From Desulfobacteraceae bacterium RAAP-1 (lineage in GTDB: Bacteria > Desulfobacterota > Desulfobacteria > Desulfobacterales > Desulfatirhabdiaceae): DNA of 52,056 bases. Under the pieces are notes generated by a model. That model saw only the letters and a list, made by a program, of their open reading frames with translations, was not told the DNA's origin and searched no databases. Within the stretch, counting starts at the first letter, position 1. Every line of letters starts with the position of its first letter. Positions 33,858-41,378 of this stretch are shown piece after piece. The stretch is taken from contig LKPX01000020.1 of NCBI GenBank assembly GCA_001443525.1, positions 1 to 52,056 of the forward strand, read 5' to 3'. A program made the translations under genes and the position numbers.

Positions 33858-33920
33858 TGAGAATAAAACGGTAACCGTGCCATCAAAGCCGGATATAAAA
33901 TGGAACAGGAGAAAAGCGCT

Positions 33921-34313
33921 ATGGAACCAACGCCGGGACATTTAATGAAGGGGCTTGAACGCAAAGCTCAAAAAGGCTTTATCGGGTATCCCCTCGGCAT
34001 CATCGCTTTCTATGGGTACAATGACAAGATCGCCAGCAAAGCCGTTATCGGCATTGTTAAGGAAGCCGGCGGCTCACCGGAAAATATCAAAAAATGGGGG
34101 TTTGAAAAGGGGGATCTCCGTAAAGACGTACCATCCATCAAGGAGCTGTTCCGGTATATCGAAGCCCATGAAGTCCTGAGTGTCGCACTGACCCCCGGCA
34201 TTTACTACTGCCCTCACGAGCCCGGGATTGACTTTCCTGAAGGTGGCGCCTGTTCACATTGTTCGTTCTGGTCCAATATTAAAAAACCGGATATCTTCAA
34301 GTGCAAGCCATGA
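33921..34313 (+). CDS. Hypothetical protein with C-terminal Cys/His motif (130 aa)
   Basis: I do not recognise this protein. The first half is basic and helical. The C-terminal 35 residues contain CPHEP and CSHCSFW plus a final CKP, which could bind a metal. The start at 33921 is favoured by AGGAG 8 nt upstream; an ATG at 33900 is possible. It lies between the hybrid kinase and another unknown gene, on the same strand. Confidence 0.6.
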   Translation: MEPTPGHLMKGLERKAQKGFIGYPLGIIAFYGYNDKIASKAVIGIVKEAGGSPENIKKWGFEKGDLRKDVPSIKELFRYIEAHEVLSVALTPGIYYCPHEPGIDFPEGGACSHCSFWSNIKKPDIFKCKP

Positions 34314-34338
34314 TACCTTTTTCCAACCAGGAGACAGC

Positions 34339-34929
34339 ATGAGATCAAGATATGGCATCGCCGAATACGAGAATCTCTGGCAAACCGACCCGCAGCACTA
34401 TGGTTGCGTTCCTCTGCAGCAAGTGAGCGACTCATTGCAGATCGGCGCCCAAGATGTTGCCATGCTGATAGACAAGGGGGCTCTGGAATGTTTTGAGATC
34501 GGAGATGTTTCTGAAATCAGAAGTATGGTTACACTCAAATCCCTTTTGATCTTTAAATCAGCCAGGGCGTCCATGATGCAGGATCGGCCTGTCCGGATTT
34601 TAAAAATCCTGACCGAAGCAGCCTGCAGTAAAAAGACGCTGCTTTACGGGGATGTCATGCAATCAATGGGCCTGACCTACCAGGATGCCATGCAGCGGCA
34701 AACATTCAAGAAGGAGCTCAGGGAGGCGACCCGGAAATCAGCGCTTTTTGAACATGGTCTGCTGATTTCAGCCTTGCTCGTTTATAAAATTCAATTTATT
34801 CCGGATGATGATGTTTTCCTGATGGCGCAGGAACTGGGTCTTTTTACACCCGGGAAAGATTCCAAAACAGTATTTTTCAAGGAACAGCTTGACCGTATAT
34901 TTCGATACTGCGATGACGGAAACAAGTAA
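34339..34929 (+). CDS. Hypothetical protein (196 aa)
   Basis: This protein is not recognised. It has an N-terminal region that could contain a helix-turn-helix-like or substrate-binding fold (PLQQVSDSLQIGAQDVAMLID) but no certain domain. The ATG at 34339 has CAGGAG upstream and lies 25 nt after the preceding gene. It is the last plus-strand gene before a bidirectional terminator. Confidence 0.6.
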   Translation: MRSRYGIAEYENLWQTDPQHYGCVPLQQVSDSLQIGAQDVAMLIDKGALECFEIGDVSEIRSMVTLKSLLIFKSARASMMQDRPVRILKILTEAACSKKTLLYGDVMQSMGLTYQDAMQRQTFKKELREATRKSALFEHGLLISALLVYKIQFIPDDDVFLMAQELGLFTPGKDSKTVFFKEQLDRIFRYCDDGNK

Positions 34930-34986
34930 GCATTGTAACGAATGGGTACGGCGTCCTGAAGGCTGAAAACAATGGGATACACAGAC

Positions 34987-35021
34987 AAAAGGCGAATCCC
35001 CGTCCAGGGAATTCGCCTTTT
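34987..35021. terminator. Bidirectional terminator
   Basis: AAAAGGCGAATCCC (34987-35000) pairs with GGGAATTCGCCTTTT (35007-35021) with one bulged A and a 6-nt loop. A-run and T-run on the two sides fit termination in both directions, between convergent genes. Confidence 0.85.
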
Positions 35022-35059
35022 GTGTATGCAAACGCGAGGATCATCTCCCGCGATTCTCG

Positions 35060-37786
35060 CTAAGCCTGCTTCAACCCGGCCAGCACCTTTTCCGGCAGGG
35101 CCGGCAAGCTGCGAACCCTCACACCTGTGGCATTCGCAATGGCGTTAATCACAGCCACATGACTGGAGGTCAGTGGCAATTCACCCGCGCCCGCAGCGCC
35201 GAACGGACCGTCCGGACGCGGTGTTTCCACATAGTGGATGTCAATCCTGTCCGGAATATCTTTGGCATAAGGAAGGCCGCACGCCATCAGCGAGGTGTGC
35301 TTCTTCAGGTCATCGAAGTCTTCCGACAATGCCAGACCGATTCCCTGGGCCACGCCTCCGTAAATCTGGCCATCCACAGCCAGACGGCTGTTGATTTTAC
35401 CGACATCGGCAATGACGGTGTAGCCTTCCACGCTGGTCTTACCGGTCTGGATATTCACGGCCACTTCCGCCATGAAAAAACCGTACATGTAGGTAGAGAA
35501 CGGTGAGCCCTGAGCGGTCCCCATATCACAGGCCGTACACATGGATGCCGTCCAACTGCCCGAATAGCTCAGAGGGATATTTTCGGCTTTCATCTCGTCG
35601 TAAGTACGGTAGCCGCCACCCGGCTTTTTCATGGCGTTGATCAGCATCATACAGCCATTGATGATGGCGTTGCCGGTAACCACCTGCTGACGGCTGCCGC
35701 CCGAAGGCCCGCTGTTGGGCGTTATGGCCGTATCGTTCATGACCAGGCGGATCTGTTCGGGTTTCAGACCCAGTGGACGCAATGCCTTATGGGCTGTTCC
35801 CAAAGAACCGATATCAGCGCCCTGCCCGTGATCTTCCCAGGAATTATAAAGCGTTACGGTATTGTCCGGGTTGAGTTCCACCCGCACTGCAGAGCCATCC
35901 GCGCCGTCCAGACCGCAGCCGTAAATACCCAGGGAAATCCCCACACCCTTTTTAATTGCGGGGGTGGATTCCTTCACTGCTTTTTCTTTGGCGGTCTTGT
36001 ACAGTGGGCGCAGTTTGTCCACCATTTCCTGCAGGCTGTAAACTTCCGGGGTCTGGCCGGTGGGGGTGGTATCCCCTTTTTGATATATGTTGCGCGCACG
36101 CAATTCCAGAGGATCCATGCCCATTTTGACCGCCAGCTCATCCATCAGACTCTCGCTGGCCAGAAAACTCTGGGGTGAACCATAAGCCCGAAAGGCCGAG
36201 CCCCAACCATGATTGGTGGCCACGGTGCGACCCATACCACGGATATTGGGAATGCCGTACCCGGCCCCGATGAATTGGGCGCCTCGCATGGTCAGCAAAT
36301 CCCCGAATTCGGAATATGGCCCATGGTCAACGCTCCAGTCACTCTCCATCGCCATGATTTTACCCTGGGCATCGGCGCCGTATCTGAGCTTCAGCCAGAA
36401 AGGCGACCGTTTGCCGGTGTAGGTGATATGCTGATAATAATTGTATCGCAGGAAAACCGGCCTCTGGGTGGCCATGCAGGCGACTCCCAGAAGTGCTTCC
36501 ATGGTGGGACTGAATTTATAGCCGAAGGTGCCGCCCGCAGGATTTTGCACCAAACGCAATTTTTCAGGTTCAATGCCCAGGCCCGGCGCAATCATGGCCA
36601 GGTGCAAATGAATGGCAATGCTCTTGGAGTGGATGGTCAGGCGTCCCTCATCGTCCATATAGGCGCACCCCACGTCCGGTTCCATGGTCAGATGGGGCTG
36701 CCTCTGGAGATAATACTCGCCTTCCACCACATTCGCGGCGTTAGTCATCAGCGGTGCGGTTTCACCGCCTTTTTTAATGGGAATCTCGTAGTAAATGTTG
36801 GGCGTACCGGGGTGTATTTCGATGGCATCATCCGCCATGGCTGCAGGGGCGTTCAGGTAGCCTGGAAGTACTTCCAGTTCCACGTTGACCTTTTCAGCCG
36901 CAGCCTGGGCCAGTGCCTGCGTCTCGGCACAGACGATGGCAATGGCATCACCAAACTGATAGATTTTCTCATCGCACAGAATCGGCCGATCCCAGCCATC
37001 GCCCTTATTGGTGGGAAAGGTGATCAGGCCGGTAATACGGTTTTTGCCTTTGACATCTTTATGCGTCACGACCTTGACCACACCCGGCATTTTTTCCGCC
37101 GCGCTGGTATCAATGGATTTGATATTGGCATGGAAAACCCTGGCCTGAACCAGCGCCAGATGGAGCGTACCTTCAGGCATCTTCAATCCAAGATCCGCAC
37201 CGTAGCTGAGGGTGCCGGTGGCCTTGGCCACTGCGGTAGGACGCGGGTGCCTGCTGCCCCATACTTCCCTGTCAGCGGGCATTTTAAACAGCAGCGCATC
37301 GGGTTTCATTTCACCGCGCATGACTCTGGCCGCATCCATGACGGCATCCACGACTTGCTTGTAACCGGTGCAGCGACAGGCATTGCGATGTTTATTGTAC
37401 CAATTGCGCACATCCTCCCGGGTGGGGTTGGGATTTTCGTCCAGAAGCGCCTTGGCGGAAACGATAAAACCCGGGGTGCAGAAACCGCACTGGATCGCAC
37501 CGTGGACAATAAAGGCCAGTTGCAGCGGGTGCATATGATTGGGCGTACCGATCCCTTCGATGGTGGTCAACGAAGCCCCTTCAGCCACCTTGGATATTTT
37601 GGTGACGCAGGAACGCACCAGTTTGTTGTCGAGAATCACGTTGCAGCAACCGCACTGGGCTTCCCCACACCCCACCTTGGTACCGGTCAAACCGAGTTGA
37701 CCACGCAACACGTTGGCCAGCGACTCATCTGCCGGCGCCACGACCACGACGTCAGTTCCATTGACGTTGATCATTTTTTTAATCAT
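35060..37786 (-). CDS. mop: Molybdenum aldehyde oxidoreductase, Mop type (xanthine oxidase family)
   Basis: This 908-residue enzyme oxidises aldehydes to acids with a molybdopterin cytosine dinucleotide cofactor and two [2Fe-2S] clusters, without FAD. Cluster cysteines 40, 45, 48, 60 and 100, 103, 137, 139 occupy the same positions as in the D. gigas enzyme (907 aa), and the catalytic glutamate is in GAGELPLTS near the end. Recognised Mo-site segments include GGTFGYKFSP and GPSGGSRQQV. The ATG at 37786 is preceded by GGGAGGAAT; upstream codons are not part of the protein. It follows a MoeA-like gene and both are probably driven by the sigma-54 promoter at 38.98 kb. Confidence 0.95.
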   Translation of the reverse strand: MIKKMINVNGTDVVVVAPADESLANVLRGQLGLTGTKVGCGEAQCGCCNVILDNKLVRSCVTKISKVAEGASLTTIEGIGTPNHMHPLQLAFIVHGAIQCGFCTPGFIVSAKALLDENPNPTREDVRNWYNKHRNACRCTGYKQVVDAVMDAARVMRGEMKPDALLFKMPADREVWGSRHPRPTAVAKATGTLSYGADLGLKMPEGTLHLALVQARVFHANIKSIDTSAAEKMPGVVKVVTHKDVKGKNRITGLITFPTNKGDGWDRPILCDEKIYQFGDAIAIVCAETQALAQAAAEKVNVELEVLPGYLNAPAAMADDAIEIHPGTPNIYYEIPIKKGGETAPLMTNAANVVEGEYYLQRQPHLTMEPDVGCAYMDDEGRLTIHSKSIAIHLHLAMIAPGLGIEPEKLRLVQNPAGGTFGYKFSPTMEALLGVACMATQRPVFLRYNYYQHITYTGKRSPFWLKLRYGADAQGKIMAMESDWSVDHGPYSEFGDLLTMRGAQFIGAGYGIPNIRGMGRTVATNHGWGSAFRAYGSPQSFLASESLMDELAVKMGMDPLELRARNIYQKGDTTPTGQTPEVYSLQEMVDKLRPLYKTAKEKAVKESTPAIKKGVGISLGIYGCGLDGADGSAVRVELNPDNTVTLYNSWEDHGQGADIGSLGTAHKALRPLGLKPEQIRLVMNDTAITPNSGPSGGSRQQVVTGNAIINGCMMLINAMKKPGGGYRTYDEMKAENIPLSYSGSWTASMCTACDMGTAQGSPFSTYMYGFFMAEVAVNIQTGKTSVEGYTVIADVGKINSRLAVDGQIYGGVAQGIGLALSEDFDDLKKHTSLMACGLPYAKDIPDRIDIHYVETPRPDGPFGAAGAGELPLTSSHVAVINAIANATGVRVRSLPALPEKVLAGLKQA

Positions 37787-37828
37787 TCTGATTCCTCCCG
37801 TAACTGTTTGCAAGTTATTCTGAATTCG

Positions 37829-38854
37829 TCATACTTTGCCATAACCACATAATGGATAGCGGCAATCACCGCATCCGGCACAAAAACCACCATGACCCAA
37901 CCCCGTGATATCTTCGCGTACGAGTCGCTCTCCCACCAGCAGTCTGGGGAGGATCAGATCGAAAATGCTGGTACGGTGATACATGACGCATCCCGGCAAC
38001 CCCAGCACCGGAATATCATCAAGATACGCCAGCATGAACATGGCGCCAGGAAACGTCGGCGCCCCGTACGCCACCACCTGAGCGCCGGATGCCCGAATGC
38101 CCGCTGGCGTGCGATCATCCGGATCCACGGACATCCCACCGGTCAGCAGCACCATTCGGGCGCCATCGTCAACCAGTGCGTGTATGGCATTGACCGTATC
38201 GTCAACATCATCGGAAACGAATATCTGACGTATGATTCGACTTCCCAGCGTGTTGATTTTCCTTTCCACCACCGGGCCGAATTTATCCTCGATGCGACCA
38301 TGGAAGACTTCACTGCCCGTGGTGATCATACCCACAGGAAGTGACTGAAACGGCTTGACGGTGATGAGCGGCGCGTTGTCGAGGCAGAGCTTCTCTGCTT
38401 CTGCAACGATTTGTTCGGGAACGACCAGCGGGATGACCCGCGTACCCGCTACATGCTGACCGGCGGCGACGCGGTGGTTGGTATGCAGGGTCGCAAAGGC
38501 CATATCCTGGATGGCGTTCAGTCTGTTTAGCGCCTGCACATCCACCTTTAGTAATCCCGGATATTGGGCGATCAGGTCAACACGGCCTTCGGAAGGATCC
38601 GTCATATCGAGTCCCGGCCCAACGGCGGCGGTTGCAATCCGCCGGGCGGCGGCGTCCTCGTGTACCTGATCAGCGGACATCTCCAGGACATAGATGTGCG
38701 CCTTGCCGATGTCGAGCAGTGGATCAATGTCCTGTTCACGGATGATGTGGCCTTTTCTGAAAGCCGGTCCTTTGTTCTGCCCCGGCACGATACGTGTTAC
38801 ATCATGGGCCAGCACACGACCGACGGACTGATAAATAGGTATAGAAAGTATCAT
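37829..38854 (-). CDS. MoeA-like molybdopterin-binding protein
   Basis: This 341-residue protein has a MoCF/MoaB-type molybdopterin-binding domain with ITTGSEVFHG and LLTGGMSVDPDDRTPAGI, and a Cys-rich tail CAGCGDCRYPLCGYG. It is shorter than MoeA and CinA and resembles molybdopterin-binding proteins encoded next to molybdenum hydroxylases in anaerobes, perhaps involved in cofactor modification for the Mop enzyme. The ATG at 38854 has CGGAG 9 nt upstream. It is the promoter-proximal gene of the Mop operon. Confidence 0.82.
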   Translation of the reverse strand: MILSIPIYQSVGRVLAHDVTRIVPGQNKGPAFRKGHIIREQDIDPLLDIGKAHIYVLEMSADQVHEDAAARRIATAAVGPGLDMTDPSEGRVDLIAQYPGLLKVDVQALNRLNAIQDMAFATLHTNHRVAAGQHVAGTRVIPLVVPEQIVAEAEKLCLDNAPLITVKPFQSLPVGMITTGSEVFHGRIEDKFGPVVERKINTLGSRIIRQIFVSDDVDDTVNAIHALVDDGARMVLLTGGMSVDPDDRTPAGIRASGAQVVAYGAPTFPGAMFMLAYLDDIPVLGLPGCVMYHRTSIFDLILPRLLVGERLVREDITGLGHGGFCAGCGDCRYPLCGYGKV

Positions 38855-38945
38855 TTGTTTCAACTCCGATAGTACCCCTGCTCCCCCTGCCACCAAGAGA
38901 GAAATAAAGGGAGCCGCTGTTTACATCCATTCTGAGGATAGCCGT

Positions 38946-38960
38946 TGTTAGATTCTAACA
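38946..38960. promoter_or_regulatory. Perfect 15-bp palindrome downstream of the minus-strand sigma-54 promoter
   Basis: TGTTAGA-T-TCTAACA is a perfect 7-1-7 palindrome between the -12 element and the MoeA-like gene. It could be a repressor site or act in the leader RNA. Confidence 0.4.
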
Positions 38961-38972
38961 GCGCTTATTGAC

Positions 38973-38990
38973 AGCACAAAACATGCCAAA
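38973..38990 (-). promoter_or_regulatory. Sigma-54 (-24/-12) promoter of the moeA-like-mop operon
   Basis: On the minus strand the sequence reads TTGGCATGTTTTGTGCT. GG and GC are exactly 10 nt apart, and the -24 element TTGGCATG is near consensus. It lies 119 bp upstream of the MoeA-like start. A bacterial enhancer-binding protein is required for such promoters. Confidence 0.75.
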
Positions 38991-39024
38991 TCGATTTTTT
39001 CGCTTATGATCTGCTCTGTTTTAT

Positions 39025-39039
39025 AGCAGGTTGCCTGCT
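39025..39039. promoter_or_regulatory. Palindrome, possible enhancer-binding site
   Basis: AGCAGG-TTG-CCTGCT is a perfect inverted repeat located upstream of both divergent sigma-54 promoters (about 35 bp behind the minus-strand one and 360 bp before the plus-strand one). It could be an upstream activating sequence. Confidence 0.4.
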
Positions 39040-39399
39040 TTATACTGTGGTTCGGACTTCAGGGATTACATACTTGTATTTACGTCCATTTTTACTACCA
39101 TTTTGGGTATATTTTCAGATTATTACTGGCATATTTCTACTACTTCATGTTTTTTACTGGGGCAAGCTGTCCCAGATAGCCCCATGTCTTTTGACTTCTC
39201 GAAAACAGCATTTCTCAGGGATTATGGCATTCTTTAATTTTCGCCTGAGGTTTTTTGCCCCACTTTATAATACCTTTCTCCATTTCACATTGATTTGCAT
39301 GTTTTCCAGCTCAGGCAGATCAAAGTAAATATGATATATCTATTTAATATTTATATAAATTATTTATAGATAGCGGCTGCATGTTTCACAAAAATATGA
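39040..39399. other. AT-rich intergenic region without a gene
   Basis: Short frames are present, but they have no ribosome site and unnatural composition (Phe, Leu and Tyr only). The region holds similar short motifs (TTTTACTACC, TTTCTACTAC, TATTACTGGC), possibly binding sites. I see no gene. Confidence 0.5.
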
Positions 39400-39416
39400 T
39401 CGGCACGATTTGTGCT
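39400..39416 (+). promoter_or_regulatory. Sigma-54 (-24/-12) promoter of the aldehyde dehydrogenase gene
   Basis: CGGCACGATTTGTGCTT carries GG (39402-39403) and GC (39414-39415) exactly 10 nt apart. The -24 element GGCACG is consensus and the -12 element GTGCT equals that of the divergent promoter at 38.98 kb. It lies about 190 bp before the ATG. Confidence 0.75.
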
Positions 39417-39457
39417 TGACGTAGTTTATAAATATATTTTATATTGTTATAAACTAC
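39416..39457 (+). promoter_or_regulatory. 11-bp inverted repeat overlapping a possible sigma-70 promoter
   Basis: GTAGTTTATAA (39421-39431) and TTATAAACTAC (39447-39457) form a perfect inverted repeat with a 15-nt centre. TTGACG (39416-39421) and TATATT (39440-39445), 18 nt apart, could be a sigma-70 promoter whose spacer and -10 are covered by the inverted repeat. This fits an operator, or a stem in the 5' leader RNA. Confidence 0.55.
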
Positions 39458-39605
39458 ATAAAAACCTTTTCAGCAGCATCAAAGGTGACTGTCTGCTTGA
39501 AAAGCCGGACATTATTATGCGGTGGTCTATGAGAGGGAGAAATGGAAATGGAAGTCGCAGTATTGCCTATTGAAGCATTATCAGAATAAAAATGGAGGAA
39601 TTACA

Positions 39606-41081
39606 ATGCAAAAACCGATGGATGACAGGTACAAACTCTACATTAACGGGAAGTGGACCGAGGGTAAAGGAAGCAAGACAATTACATCTTTTTGTCCTGC
39701 CAATGGAGAGCCCCTCGCAACCTGCGTTGACGCCTGCAAAGAAGATGTGGATGATGCAGTCAATGCAGCACAGAAAGCTTTCGAGACCTGGAAGGATGTC
39801 AGCCCGCAGGAACGCTCCGCCATGTTACTCAAAATTGCCGATCTGATCGACGAAGAGGCTGAACGTCTTGCTCTGGTGGAAAGTATGGATAATGGCAAAC
39901 CTATCCGTGAAACGACTGCTGTGGATATCCCCTGGAGTTCCGACCACTTTCGCTATTTTGCCGGCGCTGTTCGGACAGAGGAAGGCCAGGCGGTGATGAT
40001 TGATAAGAATACCATGAGCATCATTCTGAGAGAACCCATCGGCGTGGTCGGGCAGATTGTTCCATGGAATTTTCCATTCCTGATGGCCGCATGGAAGATT
40101 GCTCCGGTACTCGCGGCAGGTTGCTGCACTGTCATCAAACCTTCCAGCGCCACACCATTGAGTCTTCTGGAGTTTGCCAGAATTCTGGACAGGGTGCTGC
40201 CTGCCGGTGTAGTCAACGTCATCACAGGAAGCGGATCAGGCGCCGGCAGGTACATGCTGGACCACCCGGATTTCCGGAAACTGGCATTTACAGGTTCCAC
40301 CGAAATCGGGTACAACGTCGCCGAAGCTGCTGCCAAGAAGCTCATTCCTGCCACGCTGGAGTTAGGCGGGAAGTCGGCTAACATCTACTTTCCTGATTGT
40401 CCCTGGGAAAAAGCGATCGAAGGATTGCAGATAGGTATCCTTTTCAACCAGGGTCAAGTCTGCTGCGCCGGTTCCCGCGTTTTTGTCCACGAGGACATTT
40501 ATGACAGGTTCGTCGCCGAAGCAGTGAAGGCTTTCAACAAGGTCAAGGTGGGCCTTCCCTGGGAAAAAGATACGGTGATGGGTTCACAAATCAATCAGAT
40601 GCAGTTGGAAAAGATTCTCGCTTATGTCGAAGTGGGTAAAAAGGAGGGTGTCAGGGTTGCCTGCGGCGGCTGCCGAGTTACTGAAAACGGCCTGGATAAA
40701 GGTGCTTTCATGCGGCCGACACTTCTGGTGGACGCCCAAAACAAGATGCGCGTGGCGCAGGAGGAAATCTTCGGACCTGTTGCTGTTGTTATCAAATTCA
40801 AGACGGAAGATGAAGTCATCGCCATGGCCAATGACAGCGATTATGGTCTTGGCGGCGCTGTTTGGACCAAAGATATCAACAGAGCTTTCAAGGTTGCCAG
40901 AGCTGTCGAAACCGGGCGGATGTGGGTCAATAATTACAACAGCCTGCCGGCGCACAGTCCGTTCGGGGGCTGCAAGAAGTCCGGCATCGGCAGGGAAACT
41001 CACAAGGTGATACTTGATCACTATACCTATATGAAGAACATATTCATCAGTTTAACCGAGGACAAAGTGGGGTTATATTAA
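39606..41081 (+). CDS. NAD(P)-dependent aldehyde dehydrogenase
   Basis: This 491-residue aldehyde dehydrogenase converts an aldehyde to a carboxylic acid. Conserved parts are VPWNFPFLMAAWKIAPVLAAG (cofactor region), FTGSTEIG, the general-base Glu in LELGGKSANI, and the nucleophile region FNQGQVCCAGSR with the catalytic Cys. The ATG at 39606 has GGAGGAAT upstream; an earlier ATG adds 28 unlikely residues. It is transcribed away from the Mop aldehyde oxidoreductase, the other aldehyde-oxidising enzyme of the region, and both have sigma-54 promoters. Substrate unknown. Confidence 0.92.
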   Translation: MQKPMDDRYKLYINGKWTEGKGSKTITSFCPANGEPLATCVDACKEDVDDAVNAAQKAFETWKDVSPQERSAMLLKIADLIDEEAERLALVESMDNGKPIRETTAVDIPWSSDHFRYFAGAVRTEEGQAVMIDKNTMSIILREPIGVVGQIVPWNFPFLMAAWKIAPVLAAGCCTVIKPSSATPLSLLEFARILDRVLPAGVVNVITGSGSGAGRYMLDHPDFRKLAFTGSTEIGYNVAEAAAKKLIPATLELGGKSANIYFPDCPWEKAIEGLQIGILFNQGQVCCAGSRVFVHEDIYDRFVAEAVKAFNKVKVGLPWEKDTVMGSQINQMQLEKILAYVEVGKKEGVRVACGGCRVTENGLDKGAFMRPTLLVDAQNKMRVAQEEIFGPVAVVIKFKTEDEVIAMANDSDYGLGGAVWTKDINRAFKVARAVETGRMWVNNYNSLPAHSPFGGCKKSGIGRETHKVILDHYTYMKNIFISLTEDKVGLY

Positions 41082-41084
41082 ATG

Positions 41085-41123
41085 ACGGCATCGGGATGAG
41101 GTAAAACCTCATCCCGATGCCGT
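41085..41123 (+). terminator. 17-bp perfect hairpin after the aldehyde dehydrogenase gene
   Basis: ACGGCATCGGGATGAGG (41085-41101) and CCTCATCCCGATGCCGT (41107-41123) pair perfectly over a TAAAA loop, 3 nt after the stop. There is no T-run, so it may stabilise the mRNA end or attenuate read-through into the next small gene rather than terminate fully. Confidence 0.7.
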
Positions 41124-41159
41124 GAATGAGCGATCTTCTGAAAGAGGAGGTGAGTTGTT

Positions 41160-41378
41160 TTGATCACACCGGACACAAAAGTTGAAGAACTTATGAAAAT
41201 TCCCGGTATATTGAGCTATTGCATTTTGAAAGGGGTTTCTCTGATCACCTGTTCCGATGTCTTTCCCGACAGTATCGGGAAGCTGCTGGAAATGAAAAAT
41301 GTGGCGGACCCAGAAACATTTATCAGGGAATTGAATGTTTATCTGAAGAGCTTCCCGGAACAAGGCCAGACGGAATGA
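41160..41378 (+). CDS. Small DUF1858-like protein (72 aa)
   Basis: This 72-residue protein begins with ITPDTKVEELMKIPGILSYC, and the pattern fits the DUF1858 redox-disulfide-like domain (one Cys at 21 and another in LITCSD at 31). The start is TTG after GAGGAGG. Its 3' end overlaps the convergent radical SAM gene by 56 bp. Function unknown; DUF1858 proteins often accompany hybrid-cluster or molybdenum enzymes. Confidence 0.7.
   Translation: MITPDTKVEELMKIPGILSYCILKGVSLITCSDVFPDSIGKLLEMKNVADPETFIRELNVYLKSFPEQGQTE

Noticed and set aside
36209-37852. 547-codon open frame on the plus strand
   Set aside because: It lies entirely opposite the molybdenum aldehyde oxidoreductase, is His/Gly/Arg-rich without a family signature and has no ribosome site. 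It is a shadow of codon usage.
39031-39328. Short overlapping plus-strand frames (68-93 codons) in the gap before the aldehyde dehydrogenase
   Set aside because: No ribosome sites and skewed hydrophobic composition from AT-rich DNA; regulatory DNA is more likely.
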